From the NCBI RefSeq assembly GCF_000702605.1, contig NZ_JNIR01000001.1, positions 1,230,501 through 1,294,500 of the forward strand: a DNA stretch of 64,000 nt, read 5' to 3'. This DNA comes from Exiguobacterium acetylicum DSM 20416 (GTDB lineage Bacteria > Bacillota > Bacilli > Exiguobacteriales > Exiguobacteriaceae). Of this stretch, positions 15,317 through 24,914 are shown one piece after another; the first letter of the stretch is position 1, and each line of letters starts with the position of its first letter. Below the pieces are notes generated by a model that saw only the letters and a program-made list of their open reading frames with translations, was not told the origin of the DNA and made no database searches. Both the position numbers and the translations under genes were made by a program.

Positions 15317-16597
15317 TCATTCCACCTTTCGAACGGCTTTCAAGAAGCTTTGTTCCGTTTTATAGGAGGCCTCGCGCCACATGAAACGTTTTGTATGCTT
15401 GAACGTATTTTTTTCAAACTGGTTCCCCGAACTCGTCTTGAAGTAATGGGCGACACTTAACGAACCATCGAATGTGTTTCTGATGATCGTGTTATCATGG
15501 ACGTCATGCTGGACGAGCAATTGACCACCCTCGAGCCCTTTCGTATCATTCCCGATCAGCTGATTTTGCTCGATCCGGACATGTTTTGTACCGCCCCGCT
15601 TCGTGTCATACCCACCGATCGCAATCCCGGTGTAGACGTTTTTCCGTACATCATTCTGGCGGACGATGACATCTTCTGCGTACCGTCCGGCATGTTCACT
15701 CGTTACCTCAATCCCGATGTCACTCGCTTCGACGAGATTCTTCTCAATTGTTAGGTTTTTCCCACCATCGACATAGATGCCGGCTGCATTGTATTCCTTC
15801 CCGTAAGCAGGATTCCCGTAGCTTGACGTCCGGTAGACACGATTTTCCGACACGACGCCTTCACGGACGTAGTCGTCTTTCTTCGATCGAGCGATTCCCT
15901 CATATCCGATCAAATCAATGCCGATGTTGTCGTTATCCCGTAAGACGTTCTTCGTCACACGGAAATGTTTGACGTTTCCGTTTAAGACGAGAGCTTCACT
16001 AAAACCGAGGCGATTCTGCTCGACTCGGTTGCCGGTGATCGTCAGGTGACGAATCGCTCCCGTTCCGTAGACGGCGATTCCGTGTGCATTCCCATCTTTC
16101 GCGAGCGTTTTGATGTGGCGGACCGTATTGTTCTTCAACGTGATGTGTGATCCTGATCCTGTAATCAAAATACCGATCGGTGTCGCGTCCGTTCGTTTCG
16201 ACTGAACGGCTTCGATCGTCAGACCTTGAATTGTTACGTATTTCCGATCCTTGATCTGGATGATTGGTAAGGTGGCGTCCCGATCTTTGATGTTTTTCCC
16301 GCTTAACGTGACCTGCTCGTCTTGATAGTTTCGGAAGGAGATCGGGCGTTCTCTCGTTCCGCTCTGTCTAACGTTCAGTGCCTCGTGATACGTTCCCTTT
16401 CGCAAGTAGACCGTCGTACCCGCAGTCGCTTTTTGCGTCGCTTGTCGGATCGTTTTAAACGGATGCTTCAACGTGCCGGTATTTTCGTCACTGCCGTTCG
16501 GTGCGACGTATAACGATTTTGCCGTCGATTCGGCCTCTTCACCCGTCGAGGCACAACCGACGAGCAGGACGGTTGCTAATAACCATTTGCCGTTCAT
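15317..16597 (-). CDS. Right-handed beta-helix lipoprotein
   Basis: A 426-residue exported lipoprotein. The signal ends in the lipobox LLVGC near residue 15. LYVAPNGSDENTGT...PFKTIRQATQKATAGTTVYLRKGTYHEAL is the DUF1565 entry to a parallel beta-helix, and repeated N-x-I/V-x-x-N turns (ITGNRVEQN, VTKNVLRDN, IEKNLVEAS) run to the end. Such proteins bind or cleave polysaccharides (pectate-lyase-like, PL9, NosD). I see no definite catalytic set, so lyase activity is only possible. AAAGGAGGAAATC precedes the ATG. Confidence 0.85.
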   Translation of the reverse strand: MNGKWLLATVLLVGCASTGEEAESTAKSLYVAPNGSDENTGTLKHPFKTIRQATQKATAGTTVYLRKGTYHEALNVRQSGTRERPISFRNYQDEQVTLSGKNIKDRDATLPIIQIKDRKYVTIQGLTIEAVQSKRTDATPIGILITGSGSHITLKNNTVRHIKTLAKDGNAHGIAVYGTGAIRHLTITGNRVEQNRLGFSEALVLNGNVKHFRVTKNVLRDNDNIGIDLIGYEGIARSKKDDYVREGVVSENRVYRTSSYGNPAYGKEYNAAGIYVDGGKNLTIEKNLVEASDIGIEVTSEHAGRYAEDVIVRQNDVRKNVYTGIAIGGYDTKRGGTKHVRIEQNQLIGNDTKGLEGGQLLVQHDVHDNTIIRNTFDGSLSVAHYFKTSSGNQFEKNTFKHTKRFMWREASYKTEQSFLKAVRKVE

Positions 16598-16713
16598 GAT
16601 TTCCTCCTTTATTTAGCGAGAACATTGTTGGTATAATCTAGGTATCATTTCTAATTTTTTGAATATTTAATTTTATCCCGATTTACTATGACTATGGAAA
16701 AGAGGAACACTTC

Positions 16714-17292
16714 ATGAAATATGCGCTTTTATTCACCCTTCCCTTGTTGCTTGCTGGTTGCACAACGGAAGCAACTGTCCTTCCAAAAGAAACCGTCAAG
16801 ATTAAGAAGTCTTCCTTTTCGATTACACCCTCTACCGCAAAGGACGAGTCGCAGCAACAGCGGACATTTTTCTTGACTGGTACACTCGATCGCCCACTTC
16901 AGCTCAAAGCGGTCCAATTTGACGATACAAAACCACCAGAGGTGCTGATTGACAAATCGATTCCTGCCGGTACATACGATCGCACGCCGTTCCAGTTGAC
17001 ATATGATTTGAACCTGCTCAATAATTCGCATGCCTTTACGTATTCGCTTGATGCGAAGAATGGTATTCCTGAGACGAAAACGGCGTACACCTTACCTCAA
17101 AACGTCCAGACTGACAGCGGTCAATTCAATGATCAGAAACAGACGAATGTCTCCTTTTATCCCTTACTCCTGAAACGCTATACGACTGGAGAATCGATCA
17201 TCGGTCGTTCGATTGACACAATATCCTCCCCTCATCTAAAGGTCAGAAAACAAGAGGGCGCAATTTTGATCTATTTGACGAAATCACGATAA
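16714..17292 (+). CDS. Hypothetical lipoprotein
   Basis: A 192-residue protein with a short lipoprotein signal, lipobox LLLAGC at about residue 17. The mature part is hydrophilic and beta-rich, with no recognised domain. It is divergent from the beta-helix lipoprotein gene across 116 bases. Its likely place is the outer face of the membrane. Confidence 0.7.
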   Translation: MKYALLFTLPLLLAGCTTEATVLPKETVKIKKSSFSITPSTAKDESQQQRTFFLTGTLDRPLQLKAVQFDDTKPPEVLIDKSIPAGTYDRTPFQLTYDLNLLNNSHAFTYSLDAKNGIPETKTAYTLPQNVQTDSGQFNDQKQTNVSFYPLLLKRYTTGESIIGRSIDTISSPHLKVRKQEGAILIYLTKSR

Positions 17293-17327
17293 GGAGAACA
17301 GCGGACCGAGAAAAAAGTCCACCGTTT

Positions 17328-17942
17328 TTAGTCCGTCAAGACGTGCGACATGTCAGCTTCTAATCGGATTATGGCTTCCCCATCCGTGTATTCGACGATC
17401 GTCAAACTCGTTCCATGAATGAACGGCGGATCCCATAAGGTCGCGAACGGTTTACGTTGAAGATGTGTCAGCAAGATGTTAAGGAAGATGCCATGGGTGA
17501 CGATTAAGATGTTTTCGTCTTCTTTATGGTCTGCCAGTCGTTCCAAAAACGATAGAATGCGCTCCCGGACCGCGTCAAAGGACTCTCCACTCTCCGGTAT
17601 GTACGTATGCGGCGTTTGCCAAAATGCAGCATGAGCAAGTGGATGCGCGACTTCAATTTCCGCTGCTGTCCTCCCTTCCCAGGCTCCCATGTGCATTTCA
17701 CGCAATCGATCGTCGATGGTGACCGGAATCGCTGGATCGAGATCCATCATTCGAACTGTTTCTCGGACGCGACCAATCGGACTGATATAGAGGTGATCCA
17801 GGTGCATTTCACGTAAGCGGTGACCAAGGTCCCGCGCATTTTGCCTGCCCTTTGCTGTCAAGGGAGAGTCTTCCCAGCCTTGCATTCGTTTTTCTAAGTT
17901 CCATTCCGTCTCGCCATGACGCGTCATGTAAAGTGTTGGCAT
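17328..17942 (-). CDS. Histidine phosphatase, phosphoglycerate-mutase-like
   Basis: About 204 residues with the signature TRHGETEWN at the N-terminus, LTAKGRQNARDLG, and the second catalytic histidine in ILIVTHGIFLNILL. The family dephosphorylates small phosphorylated metabolites. I take the ATG at 17942, ten bases after AAAGG; the ATG at 17951 would have no spacing. It stands alone. Confidence 0.88.
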   Translation of the reverse strand: MPTLYMTRHGETEWNLEKRMQGWEDSPLTAKGRQNARDLGHRLREMHLDHLYISPIGRVRETVRMMDLDPAIPVTIDDRLREMHMGAWEGRTAAEIEVAHPLAHAAFWQTPHTYIPESGESFDAVRERILSFLERLADHKEDENILIVTHGIFLNILLTHLQRKPFATLWDPPFIHGTSLTIVEYTDGEAIIRLEADMSHVLTD

Positions 17943-18086
17943 CTGTTCCATCCTTTCGATTTCTAGTTTCTTTCAAAAGTGTATCAAACTCTGGCTGTTT
18001 TTTCCTGCAACTAAAGAAAACGAATCTAGAAGAGAAATTCTCCCATCCGTTCGGTATGATGAAGATAGACCTAAAGGAGGAATTCG

Positions 18087-18962
18087 ATGAATCGCCAAGA
18101 GATGATTGACCTTGCCAAACAAATCCGCTCAGATGAGGAACGTCCTCAAGTCACACCTCCTCATTCACCGCAAGCGACCACGACTACGCTACAAGTGCCG
18201 ACTTCAGTCGGAGACGTTCGAGTGTTGTGCCACTCGCCAATCGATGCAGTAGAACCGTTACCTGGATTCATCAGTTTTCATGGCGGTGGTTTCATCACCG
18301 GAACGCCAGAGATGGATGAACCATGGAATTTGTTTCTCGCTGAGACCGCCAACTGTCATGTTCTCAATATTGAGTATCCGTTAGCGCCGGAGCATCCATT
18401 TCCCACTCCGGTCCACGTCGCCTATGAAGTCGTTCAGTGGATTTTCCAACATGCTGATACGCTACGCCTCGATGCTTCACGTATCGCAATCGGAGGGCAT
18501 AGTGCCGGTGGCAATCTCGCGAATGCCGTATCGTTATGGAACGCTGAGCAGACAGATCCTGTGCCGCTCATCACTCAAATTCTGGACTATCCTCCGCTTG
18601 ATCTCGCGACGGACCCCGCGGACAAACCGTTCTTCGAGGAAGCGATACCGGCTGAGCAAGCACGGCAGTTCAATGCGATGTACATCGCGCGATCGGAAGA
18701 CGCATACCACCACCTCGCTTCGCCACTCTATGCGGCTCAACTCGATGCGTTACCACAGACGCTCGTCCTGACGGCGGAGCACGACTCGCTGGCGCAGGAG
18801 GCGCGGCAGTATGCAAAACGCCTTCAGTCGGCAGGTGTCGCTGTTGAACACCAGGAATTCGCTGGTCAAGCTCATGCCTTTACACACCACGGTGACTTAG
18901 ACGCGGCGCTTCAGGCTTGGCAACGTATCGCGGATTACCTCAAGTCCGTCTATCGTTCGTAA
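18087..18962 (+). CDS. Alpha/beta hydrolase, HSL-type esterase
   Basis: A 291-residue esterase of the hormone-sensitive-lipase family. It has the oxyanion motif SFHGGGFITG, the nucleophile elbow IGGHSAGGNLA (Ser near residue 140), the acid in LVLTAEHDSLA and the histidine in GQAHAFTHH. AAAGGAGGAATTCG precedes the ATG. It hydrolyses short-chain or carboxyl esters in the cytosol. It is followed by the multi-hairpin repeat. Confidence 0.88.
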   Translation: MNRQEMIDLAKQIRSDEERPQVTPPHSPQATTTTLQVPTSVGDVRVLCHSPIDAVEPLPGFISFHGGGFITGTPEMDEPWNLFLAETANCHVLNIEYPLAPEHPFPTPVHVAYEVVQWIFQHADTLRLDASRIAIGGHSAGGNLANAVSLWNAEQTDPVPLITQILDYPPLDLATDPADKPFFEEAIPAEQARQFNAMYIARSEDAYHHLASPLYAAQLDALPQTLVLTAEHDSLAQEARQYAKRLQSAGVAVEHQEFAGQAHAFTHHGDLDAALQAWQRIADYLKSVYRS

Positions 18963-18973
18963 GTATAAGGGGG

Positions 18974-19196
18974 CTGACTCAAAAGTCAGTCTCTACAAAG
19001 ATAAGGGTGGCAGAACAATCATCTGCTACCCTTATCGCGTAAATAAAGAATGACGCGTTTCACGCCACTCCTACAGGAAAAAGCGCATTTTTGCGCTGTC
19101 AGAGACAAACAAGACCCGCTTACCTGCTTGAATAAAGCAGGTAAGCGGGTCTTGTGTCTCGCCTGAGGAAAGGGCGTGAAAAGACGCGTCATTCTT
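18974..19196. repeat. Multi-hairpin intergenic repeat element
   Basis: Four hairpins are packed together. CTGACT/AGTCAG lies at 18974-18989. A 14-base stem (one G-T pair) pairs 19001-19014 with 19022-19035. An outer pair AAAGAATGACGCGT (from 19045) matches the reverse complement at 19183-19196 and encloses AGCGCA/TGCGCT and a perfect 20-bp stem starting CAAGACCCGC near 19109. CACGCC/GGCGTG and CAGG/CCTG continue the outer pairing, so 19045-19196 is one long imperfect palindrome. It may be a MITE-like or REP-like unit; no coding capacity. Confidence 0.7.
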
Positions 19197-19201
19197 TTTT
19201 T

Positions 19202-19888
19202 CTACTCGGTGAGAAGCGAGTCAATCGGACTATCTGGTGATTTCTGAATCAATCGCATGGTTGTCTCTTCCGGTCGATCACTGACGATCCACATTACGTC
19301 TTTTCCGTTTTGGTAGGCAAGATTGAGCTGTTTCCCTTGCTTTTGAACGTGTACCTTCAATCCGTTGATGGTACGTACCCGTTTTCCAAATCGTGCCGGA
19401 ATCTGCTCACTTTTCAGTCGTGTCTCAATTACCGTATAATGACGATTCGTAACAAGTTTCGTCGTCATTTTTTTCTTGTTTCCTTCCCACGCTAGACTCC
19501 CTTCGATCGACTCGCCTTTCGTGGATTGATCCCGAATGAGATCCATAGAACTGCTTAACATCCAGTTCGACTTCTTTTCATAAATCATCAGCGAATCGAA
19601 TCGTCCATCGATGACGCTTGCTAGCAGTAAATTATAGTCACCGAACCGAGCGTCCACTCGGAAATCGTCTTGCTTTAACGTATAGGTGGACTTGTCACTC
19701 AAGTCATATTTAAACTGATGTTCGGCCGTCTCTACAGCAGTCGGATAGGAGCCACTGTCGAACAAACTCGTACCATCAACGTGAATCTTTTCTTTCACCT
19801 CGACATTCTTTTCCGGTGCGCACCCGCTGATACAGAGGAGTCCTACTAGTATAAGCGGTATCGTTTTTTTATAACTGATTCGTTTCAT
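19202..19888 (-). CDS. Hypothetical lipoprotein
   Basis: About 228 residues from the ATG at 19888 (AAGGAG eight bases upstream). The signal KKTIPLILVGLLCISGC ends in a lipobox; the mature part is beta-rich and has no recognised domain. It follows the nucleotidyltransferase gene by 20 bases and may be co-transcribed. It is exported and membrane-anchored by inference. Confidence 0.72.
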   Translation of the reverse strand: MKRISYKKTIPLILVGLLCISGCAPEKNVEVKEKIHVDGTSLFDSGSYPTAVETAEHQFKYDLSDKSTYTLKQDDFRVDARFGDYNLLLASVIDGRFDSLMIYEKKSNWMLSSSMDLIRDQSTKGESIEGSLAWEGNKKKMTTKLVTNRHYTVIETRLKSEQIPARFGKRVRTINGLKVHVQKQGKQLNLAYQNGKDVMWIVSDRPEETTMRLIQKSPDSPIDSLLTE

Positions 19889-19908
19889 CACATAAGCTCC
19901 TTCTTGTT

Positions 19909-20439
19909 TCATTTACATATTTGTAGACCTGGGTCGTCTTGCCATCCTTTTTCGATCACTCGTCGCTGAAAAATCGAATGACGCGCGGTACCGATTTGAA
20001 AAGGTGGCGTCGGTCGAATGATCCGATGAGTAAAGTCACTTGCACCGTATGGAAGATAGAGTTCAAAATCGGGTCGTCTCGTTACGCCGATTGCCGTGAC
20101 GGTCTCAGGGAACCGCGAAATCGCATCCGTTACGGACTGATAAGGTGGTAATCCATTGACGAGATGCATTCGCGTTTGATTCTTAACAGACCACGGCAAA
20201 TTCAATAATTTTCGTAACTGTTCTTCATGACGTTTTTCCGTGGCTTCCGAAAGATCAGTAGGATCAAAATAGACGATATCGATGTCCGATGTCGCCTGTC
20301 GTTCGATGTTCCAAATCTTCGAACGTAAGACACCGGCACAGATCCACCAATCCGGTAGATCTAGTCGTTCTACGATATCTAGCATTTGTTGTAATTCCAA
20401 ATCTTCCCGTAATCGTCGTTCGATATCAGATTGATCCAT
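19909..20439 (-). CDS. Nucleotidyltransferase family protein (NTP_transf_6-like)
   Basis: A 176-residue protein. LPDWWICAGVLRSKIWN followed by TSDIDIVYFDPTDL gives the two metal-binding aspartates of the PF06042-type family, formerly DUF925. Members are about this length and of unknown substrate. It differs from the nucleotidyltransferases at 710 and 40651. AGGGGAAACGA precedes the ATG. Confidence 0.82.
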   Translation of the reverse strand: MDQSDIERRLREDLELQQMLDIVERLDLPDWWICAGVLRSKIWNIERQATSDIDIVYFDPTDLSEATEKRHEEQLRKLLNLPWSVKNQTRMHLVNGLPPYQSVTDAISRFPETVTAIGVTRRPDFELYLPYGASDFTHRIIRPTPPFQIGTARHSIFQRRVIEKGWQDDPGLQICK

Positions 20440-20541
20440 TCGTTTCCCCTCGCATCTACTTTCTATTTGATGATTCTTGCTTCAGTTTACCTCAATTCCT
20501 CTATCAGGAAATCATTTCCTGTGTTTTTTAAGAAATGATTG

Positions 20542-20593
20542 AAAACAGCTCGTTCTCAACGTATGCAACCTTACGTTCGAACGAGCTGTTTTT
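20542..20593 (-). terminator. Terminator after DMT transporter gene
   Basis: AACAGCTCGTT at 20544 onward pairs with AACGAGCTGTT ending near 20591, with an inner ACGT/ACGT pair. On the minus strand it is followed by a short T run. Confidence 0.7.
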
Positions 20594-21515
20594 AAATGCG
20601 GATCAACACGATACCAGCTAGCATGACAAGTAGACTGACGATTTGCACACCGGTGACCGGTTGTTTTTTTGCACCGAACCAACCGAAACGATCAATCAAT
20701 AGGCTGCCGGTCAGTAAACCAATCGTAACGATGACGACGGCGAGCCCTGTACCAACGAGTGGAACGATGAAAGCATTACCGGCAACGAACAGTGCACCGA
20801 TCAATCCCCCGATCCAGATCCAAGCAGGTAAGGATTGCGAACGATCGATGTGCCACTTCGTTCGGAGGATCAGATTCAGCAATAATAAGGTGATCATACC
20901 GATGACGAACGAGATCAAGGCGCCTTTGACGGCTGACCCGAGAACACTTCCGAGATGACCATTGATCGCCGTCTGGGCAGCACTCATTATACCGGTTAGA
21001 ATTCCGAGCAGACGCCAGACAAGCAACGAGTTTTCTGATGATGTCACCTGTTGCTTCCGCCGTCGTGCGAAATAGTCACCTAGCGCGACCGTCCCGACGA
21101 CACCGAGTAACACAAGCACTGCGCCGATGACTCGTGTCAGTGAGAGTGAGGTGACCGTTGACTCAAACAATCCGAAATGATCGATCAACAGTCCCATGAT
21201 GACCTGACCGAAAATCGGCATGATGACCGTTTGGACGCCTCCGAGTCGCGGAAAAAGCAGGATGTTCCCCGTCAAATAGATGACGCCAAGCAGTCCCCCA
21301 CCCCAAATCCAGAACGGTTCATCGGCAGTAGCCGTAAGACCTGTGAGATTCCCATCGACGAGCAACACGAGAATCAGTAAGAAGAGTGAGCCGATCGAAA
21401 AGGAAATCAGTGAAGCGAGGAACGGCGATCCCACGACGCTCCGTAGTCGTGTATTGACACTCGTTTGAACCGGTACGAGTAGACCGATAATAAATCCAAT
21501 GATGATTGCAAGCAT
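20592..21515 (-). CDS. DMT-family transporter (DUF606/YdcZ type)
   Basis: A 307-residue, ten-helix protein made of two similar halves. Each half starts with a short helix and SVNTRL or AINGHLG, continues with a GS-rich segment (SFSIGSLFLLILVL and SFVIGMITLLLLNL), and contains WIWIGGLIGALFVAGNAF or the equivalent. This is the fused DUF606 form of drug/metabolite transporters. The substrate is unknown. AAGGAGGTCCTCGA precedes the ATG. Confidence 0.85.
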   Translation of the reverse strand: MLAIIIGFIIGLLVPVQTSVNTRLRSVVGSPFLASLISFSIGSLFLLILVLLVDGNLTGLTATADEPFWIWGGGLLGVIYLTGNILLFPRLGGVQTVIMPIFGQVIMGLLIDHFGLFESTVTSLSLTRVIGAVLVLLGVVGTVALGDYFARRRKQQVTSSENSLLVWRLLGILTGIMSAAQTAINGHLGSVLGSAVKGALISFVIGMITLLLLNLILRTKWHIDRSQSLPAWIWIGGLIGALFVAGNAFIVPLVGTGLAVVIVTIGLLTGSLLIDRFGWFGAKKQPVTGVQIVSLLVMLAGIVLIRI

Positions 21516-21585
21516 TCGAGGACCTCCTTCTTCATGTGCCCCTTCATCATACGGCAGTCGAACAAGCTGAGGCGACCGGAATGCT

Positions 21586-21615
21586 CAAAAAGGAGCCGGT
21601 TCATCGACCGGCTCC
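21586..21615 (-). terminator. Terminator of the ABC operon
   Basis: GGAGCCGGT (21592-21600) pairs with ACCGGCTCC (21607-21615); on the minus strand five T follow. It ends the operon starting at 25654. Confidence 0.88.
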
Positions 21616-21620
21616 ACGGA

Positions 21621-22091
21621 TTAGATCTTTTTCCACGATTTCGGATACGTCCGCAGTTCCTTCTTCGTCGGATGCTCAGCATCGAGACGTTTTCCGTTTC
21701 GTTCAAGCAACATATCGGATACGAGCAAAACAATCGCAAGGACGACATAGACGGCAAAACTGAGGAAGAATGGCAAGTCGAATACGATGATCAGCGGGAA
21801 GAATAATCCCATTAAGATCACGAACAGAAAATCGGTCACATACTGCCATTGAATGATTTTCTTCATCTGTGGTTCTACCGTTAATGCCATATCACGTTCG
21901 ACTTCTTGTGAGTGAATCCGCGCAATCCAGACCAATGCCACAAGTAAAAAGAACAATGGCCAGTATACGTCACGATTGGCGACGACTAATAAGATACTGA
22001 CGCCGTACAGCAACGAGCTGTACAAACGTGGTTTTGCGAGTTGACGCTTTTCTTCTTGAATGAACGCGATGCGTTCGGTTTTCGTTTTCAT
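21621..22091 (-). CDS. Hypothetical four-helix membrane protein
   Basis: A 156-residue protein with two hydrophobic pairs: LYSSLLYGVSILLVVANR and WPLFFLLVALVWIARI, then VTDFLFVILMGLFFPLIIVF and FFLSFAVYVVLAIVLLVSDM. Both ends are charged. It is the last gene of the MacB-like ABC operon, so an accessory role in that transporter is possible. Family not recognised. Confidence 0.65.
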   Translation of the reverse strand: MKTKTERIAFIQEEKRQLAKPRLYSSLLYGVSILLVVANRDVYWPLFFLLVALVWIARIHSQEVERDMALTVEPQMKKIIQWQYVTDFLFVILMGLFFPLIIVFDLPFFLSFAVYVVLAIVLLVSDMLLERNGKRLDAEHPTKKELRTYPKSWKKI

Positions 22092-22122
22092 CTAAATCCC
22101 CCAACTGATGTGACGTATCTTT

Positions 22123-22440
22123 TTAATCTGATCGAACCGTCCTTGATCGACCGATGTACTCGACTTTATTCCGAAGTACACGATACATACGGTATTCTCC
22201 CGTCGGTGCCGACTTCAGCTGAACGGCAATCTGATGACGTCGTGATTTCGATGATTCCGACGCTACGAAGTACGGTTTGACCGATGCGATATCATCGCGT
22301 CCGAACTGCTTCGTCACGTGTCGAACGACTTGTACTTCAACAATCTGTTCATAGGTCGCATCCCGTTCATCTGCGATCATCCACCAGCCGACACCGCTAA
22401 TTATTACGAGTAATAGAATCGCCCCGATCGTTTTTCGCAT
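22123..22440 (-). CDS. Hypothetical protein with N-terminal anchor
   Basis: A 105-residue protein with one N-terminal helix, AILLLVIISGVGWWMI, and a basic soluble part outside the membrane. It lies between the FtsX-like permease gene and the 156-residue gene, 30 bases from each, in the same operon. No domain recognised. Confidence 0.62.
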   Translation of the reverse strand: MRKTIGAILLLVIISGVGWWMIADERDATYEQIVEVQVVRHVTKQFGRDDIASVKPYFVASESSKSRRHQIAVQLKSAPTGEYRMYRVLRNKVEYIGRSRTVRSD

Positions 22441-22469
22441 TTCGATCCCCCCGGTTCACGTGCCCTTAT

Positions 22470-24914
22470 TTACTGTTTCAATTCGTGAACGAGGTTTTCC
22501 TGCTTTCGTCGGGTGACGAACCAAGCGATGCTTATGACAAGCACTATTAAACCGACAATGGTTCCGGCAATCGTCGGTACGTTGAAGTAAAATGATCCCG
22601 CATCATCAATCCGTGTCACGAAGAAGGTCGCACCAAGTCCACTGATCAGTCCAAAGGTGATGCCGCTCCCAATGAATAAGAGCATTTGAAGGAGTGTCAG
22701 CTGACGGAGCTTGTTCCGTGTCAACGCAATCGTTCGTAGCAATGCGTATTCACCTCGTTTTCCACTCACGAAACTGAGTAAGGCGTTTGCAAGTCCGAAC
22801 CAGACGGATCCACTCATGACGACAAGCGCAATCAAGAAGACGAACCAGCGTTCCGTCGTTTGTTGCTCCGCATCGCGAAGTGCGTCAGATAGTCGATTCA
22901 CTTGCAATGTCGGATAACTTTCTGTGATCTCTAATAATGTTGTGGTCACTTGCGCCTTCGTTAACTCGGACGGAACGTCGATAAAGACATTCAAGATGTG
23001 ATCGTTTGGTTGCCGCAGTTGCTCGTTCCGCCAATCCACGAGGACGTCTGGTGCTATCTTCTTTTCAATTCCAACGATTCGGAATTGACCGACCGAAACG
23101 TTTCGTTCTTGTTCCCCGTCCCATCGCCCGATTGGCAACATATCGCCTTTTTGAAGACTGTGTGTTTTAGCAAAGGCGCGTGAGACGATGATTCCTTCTG
23201 TGTCACTCGTCTGCTCTCCCGCTAAGACATCAAGACGACGATAATCCGTCACTTCGTATTCGATCGAGACATCTTCTTGAGGCGACTGGTATTCGAAGGA
23301 ATTGCGAGACGACAGGAAGGTCGCTCTTGCGCCAGGTAGGTCGGTTTCAATTTGTCGAATCAATTGCAACGGGTTTCCTTGCGATCCTTCATCCAAACGA
23401 CTCTTTAGGACGACTTCTGTCGGATATTGGCTGATGATGTACTTCCGCTCGTTTTGTTGCACCGTCTCAAGGAACGTCGAGCCGATGACGACGATGATCA
23501 TCAATACTTGAACGATCAGCATCAACCAAGCATTTTTCCGTAGTTGCGGTAACACGCCCCGGAAGGCAACGAAACTCGTCGGTCCCGCTAACCGACGAAC
23601 AATCGGTTCCGCTCGCTGGAGCACTCCCTTCAAGAGGAGTGGCGTCGCAAGGTGCATCGTCAGTAAAAAGGCGACGGTTGCACCGAGCCAGGCGATTGCC
23701 CGTGACCCATCCGTACTGGCAATCACTTCAGCGAACAACACCAAACTGACAGTCAATCCACTACTGAACAGGACGAGACGTTTTCGTCGAGTCGGTCGTG
23801 ACGCCGTTTTCATATTTTCTCGCAAGACTTGGAGTGGTAACACATCCCGTTTTCGGTAAGCCGTACTCGCGAGCAACAGCAGAATCAACAAAGCACTACC
23901 GAACGTTACGAGCATCAAGAACGCTCCCTGATCAATCATGAGGGAGACGATCATTTTACCCTCTGTCGGCCATACGAGTTGACCGAGTAATGGTAAGCAA
24001 ATACTACTAAGAATCGTAAGCATCGTGCCCGCTAAGACAATCAATCCAGATTGAACGAAGAACAGTTGAAACAGTTGCCGTGTCGTCGCCCCAAGCGTCC
24101 GCATGATCGCAAATTGAACAGCATGTTTACGTAAATATAAGTCGAAGTTCGCCATCAAGATGAAGCCGGAGACGACAAGGATCAGTACGGATAAGATTGC
24201 GATGTAGCCGTTCAGCGCTGGTGAGAGCGCCTGTCCTTCCGCAAGTTCAACACGGAGCTTCGGATTCGCTTTGACGAGTCTATCGGCATAGTGAACGGCA
24301 TCTGTCTTTTCTTTCAGATCAACCAAGACGGCTTTCGTTTCGATCGGATGATACTTCTTCAGATCAGCATACGAAAGCAAAAGTTGATCGTGCGAAGCTT
24401 CAGGTGTTTTCGCACTAGGTAAAATCTCACGGATTCGATACGTCTTTTCTCCGACGCGAAGCGATTGCCCGACACTACGGTTAAGCGCCGTCGCGAGTCG
24501 AGCTGACATGATCGCTTCTCCCTGTTTCAAATCATTCGTGAAATGATACCGACTTTTCGTCAGGGCGTCCGAATGAACTCCCATCGTTTCCACGTCGGCC
24601 ATCGTTTGACCAGCGACGCGCGCTGTCGTCTGTAGGATCGACTCTGCGCGCGAGACACCTTGATTCTTTTCAAGTTGCTCAAACACGGACTGATCCGTCC
24701 GCTCGTCTTCTGGTGTATATTTGACTGTCAGATCGACTTGACCATATTTTTGTACACGATCTGTCTCGATTGCGGCTTGATTATGTAGTAAAAAAATGAC
24801 CATCGTTAAGACGAGACCAATCGAAATCATGACACTTCCGATTGAGGTCACTAGAATCATCGAACTTTTACGGTACAGTCGGTGGGAAAGACGGAAGAGA
24901 TGTTGTCGTTTCAT
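22470..24914 (-). CDS. FtsX-domain ABC permease, duplicated form
   Basis: An 814-residue permease. The N-terminal helix (SIGSVMISIGLVLTMVIFLL) is followed by a MacB-like extracytoplasmic domain, a first FtsX block near residues 235-370, a second helix and periplasmic-type domain, and a last FtsX block from about residue 690. Its start overlaps the ATPase stop by four bases. The fold suits export or mechanotransmission of peptides and lipoproteins rather than import. The substrate is unknown. Confidence 0.87.
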   Translation of the reverse strand: MKRQHLFRLSHRLYRKSSMILVTSIGSVMISIGLVLTMVIFLLHNQAAIETDRVQKYGQVDLTVKYTPEDERTDQSVFEQLEKNQGVSRAESILQTTARVAGQTMADVETMGVHSDALTKSRYHFTNDLKQGEAIMSARLATALNRSVGQSLRVGEKTYRIREILPSAKTPEASHDQLLLSYADLKKYHPIETKAVLVDLKEKTDAVHYADRLVKANPKLRVELAEGQALSPALNGYIAILSVLILVVSGFILMANFDLYLRKHAVQFAIMRTLGATTRQLFQLFFVQSGLIVLAGTMLTILSSICLPLLGQLVWPTEGKMIVSLMIDQGAFLMLVTFGSALLILLLLASTAYRKRDVLPLQVLRENMKTASRPTRRKRLVLFSSGLTVSLVLFAEVIASTDGSRAIAWLGATVAFLLTMHLATPLLLKGVLQRAEPIVRRLAGPTSFVAFRGVLPQLRKNAWLMLIVQVLMIIVVIGSTFLETVQQNERKYIISQYPTEVVLKSRLDEGSQGNPLQLIRQIETDLPGARATFLSSRNSFEYQSPQEDVSIEYEVTDYRRLDVLAGEQTSDTEGIIVSRAFAKTHSLQKGDMLPIGRWDGEQERNVSVGQFRIVGIEKKIAPDVLVDWRNEQLRQPNDHILNVFIDVPSELTKAQVTTTLLEITESYPTLQVNRLSDALRDAEQQTTERWFVFLIALVVMSGSVWFGLANALLSFVSGKRGEYALLRTIALTRNKLRQLTLLQMLLFIGSGITFGLISGLGATFFVTRIDDAGSFYFNVPTIAGTIVGLIVLVISIAWFVTRRKQENLVHELKQ

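Noticed and set aside
15497-15972. Plus-strand ORFs antisense to the beta-helix gene
   Set aside because: They are shadows of a clear lipoprotein gene with lipobox and repeats.
18962-19202. CRISPR array
   Set aside because: The repeats are inverted, of differing sequence, and lack regular spacers.
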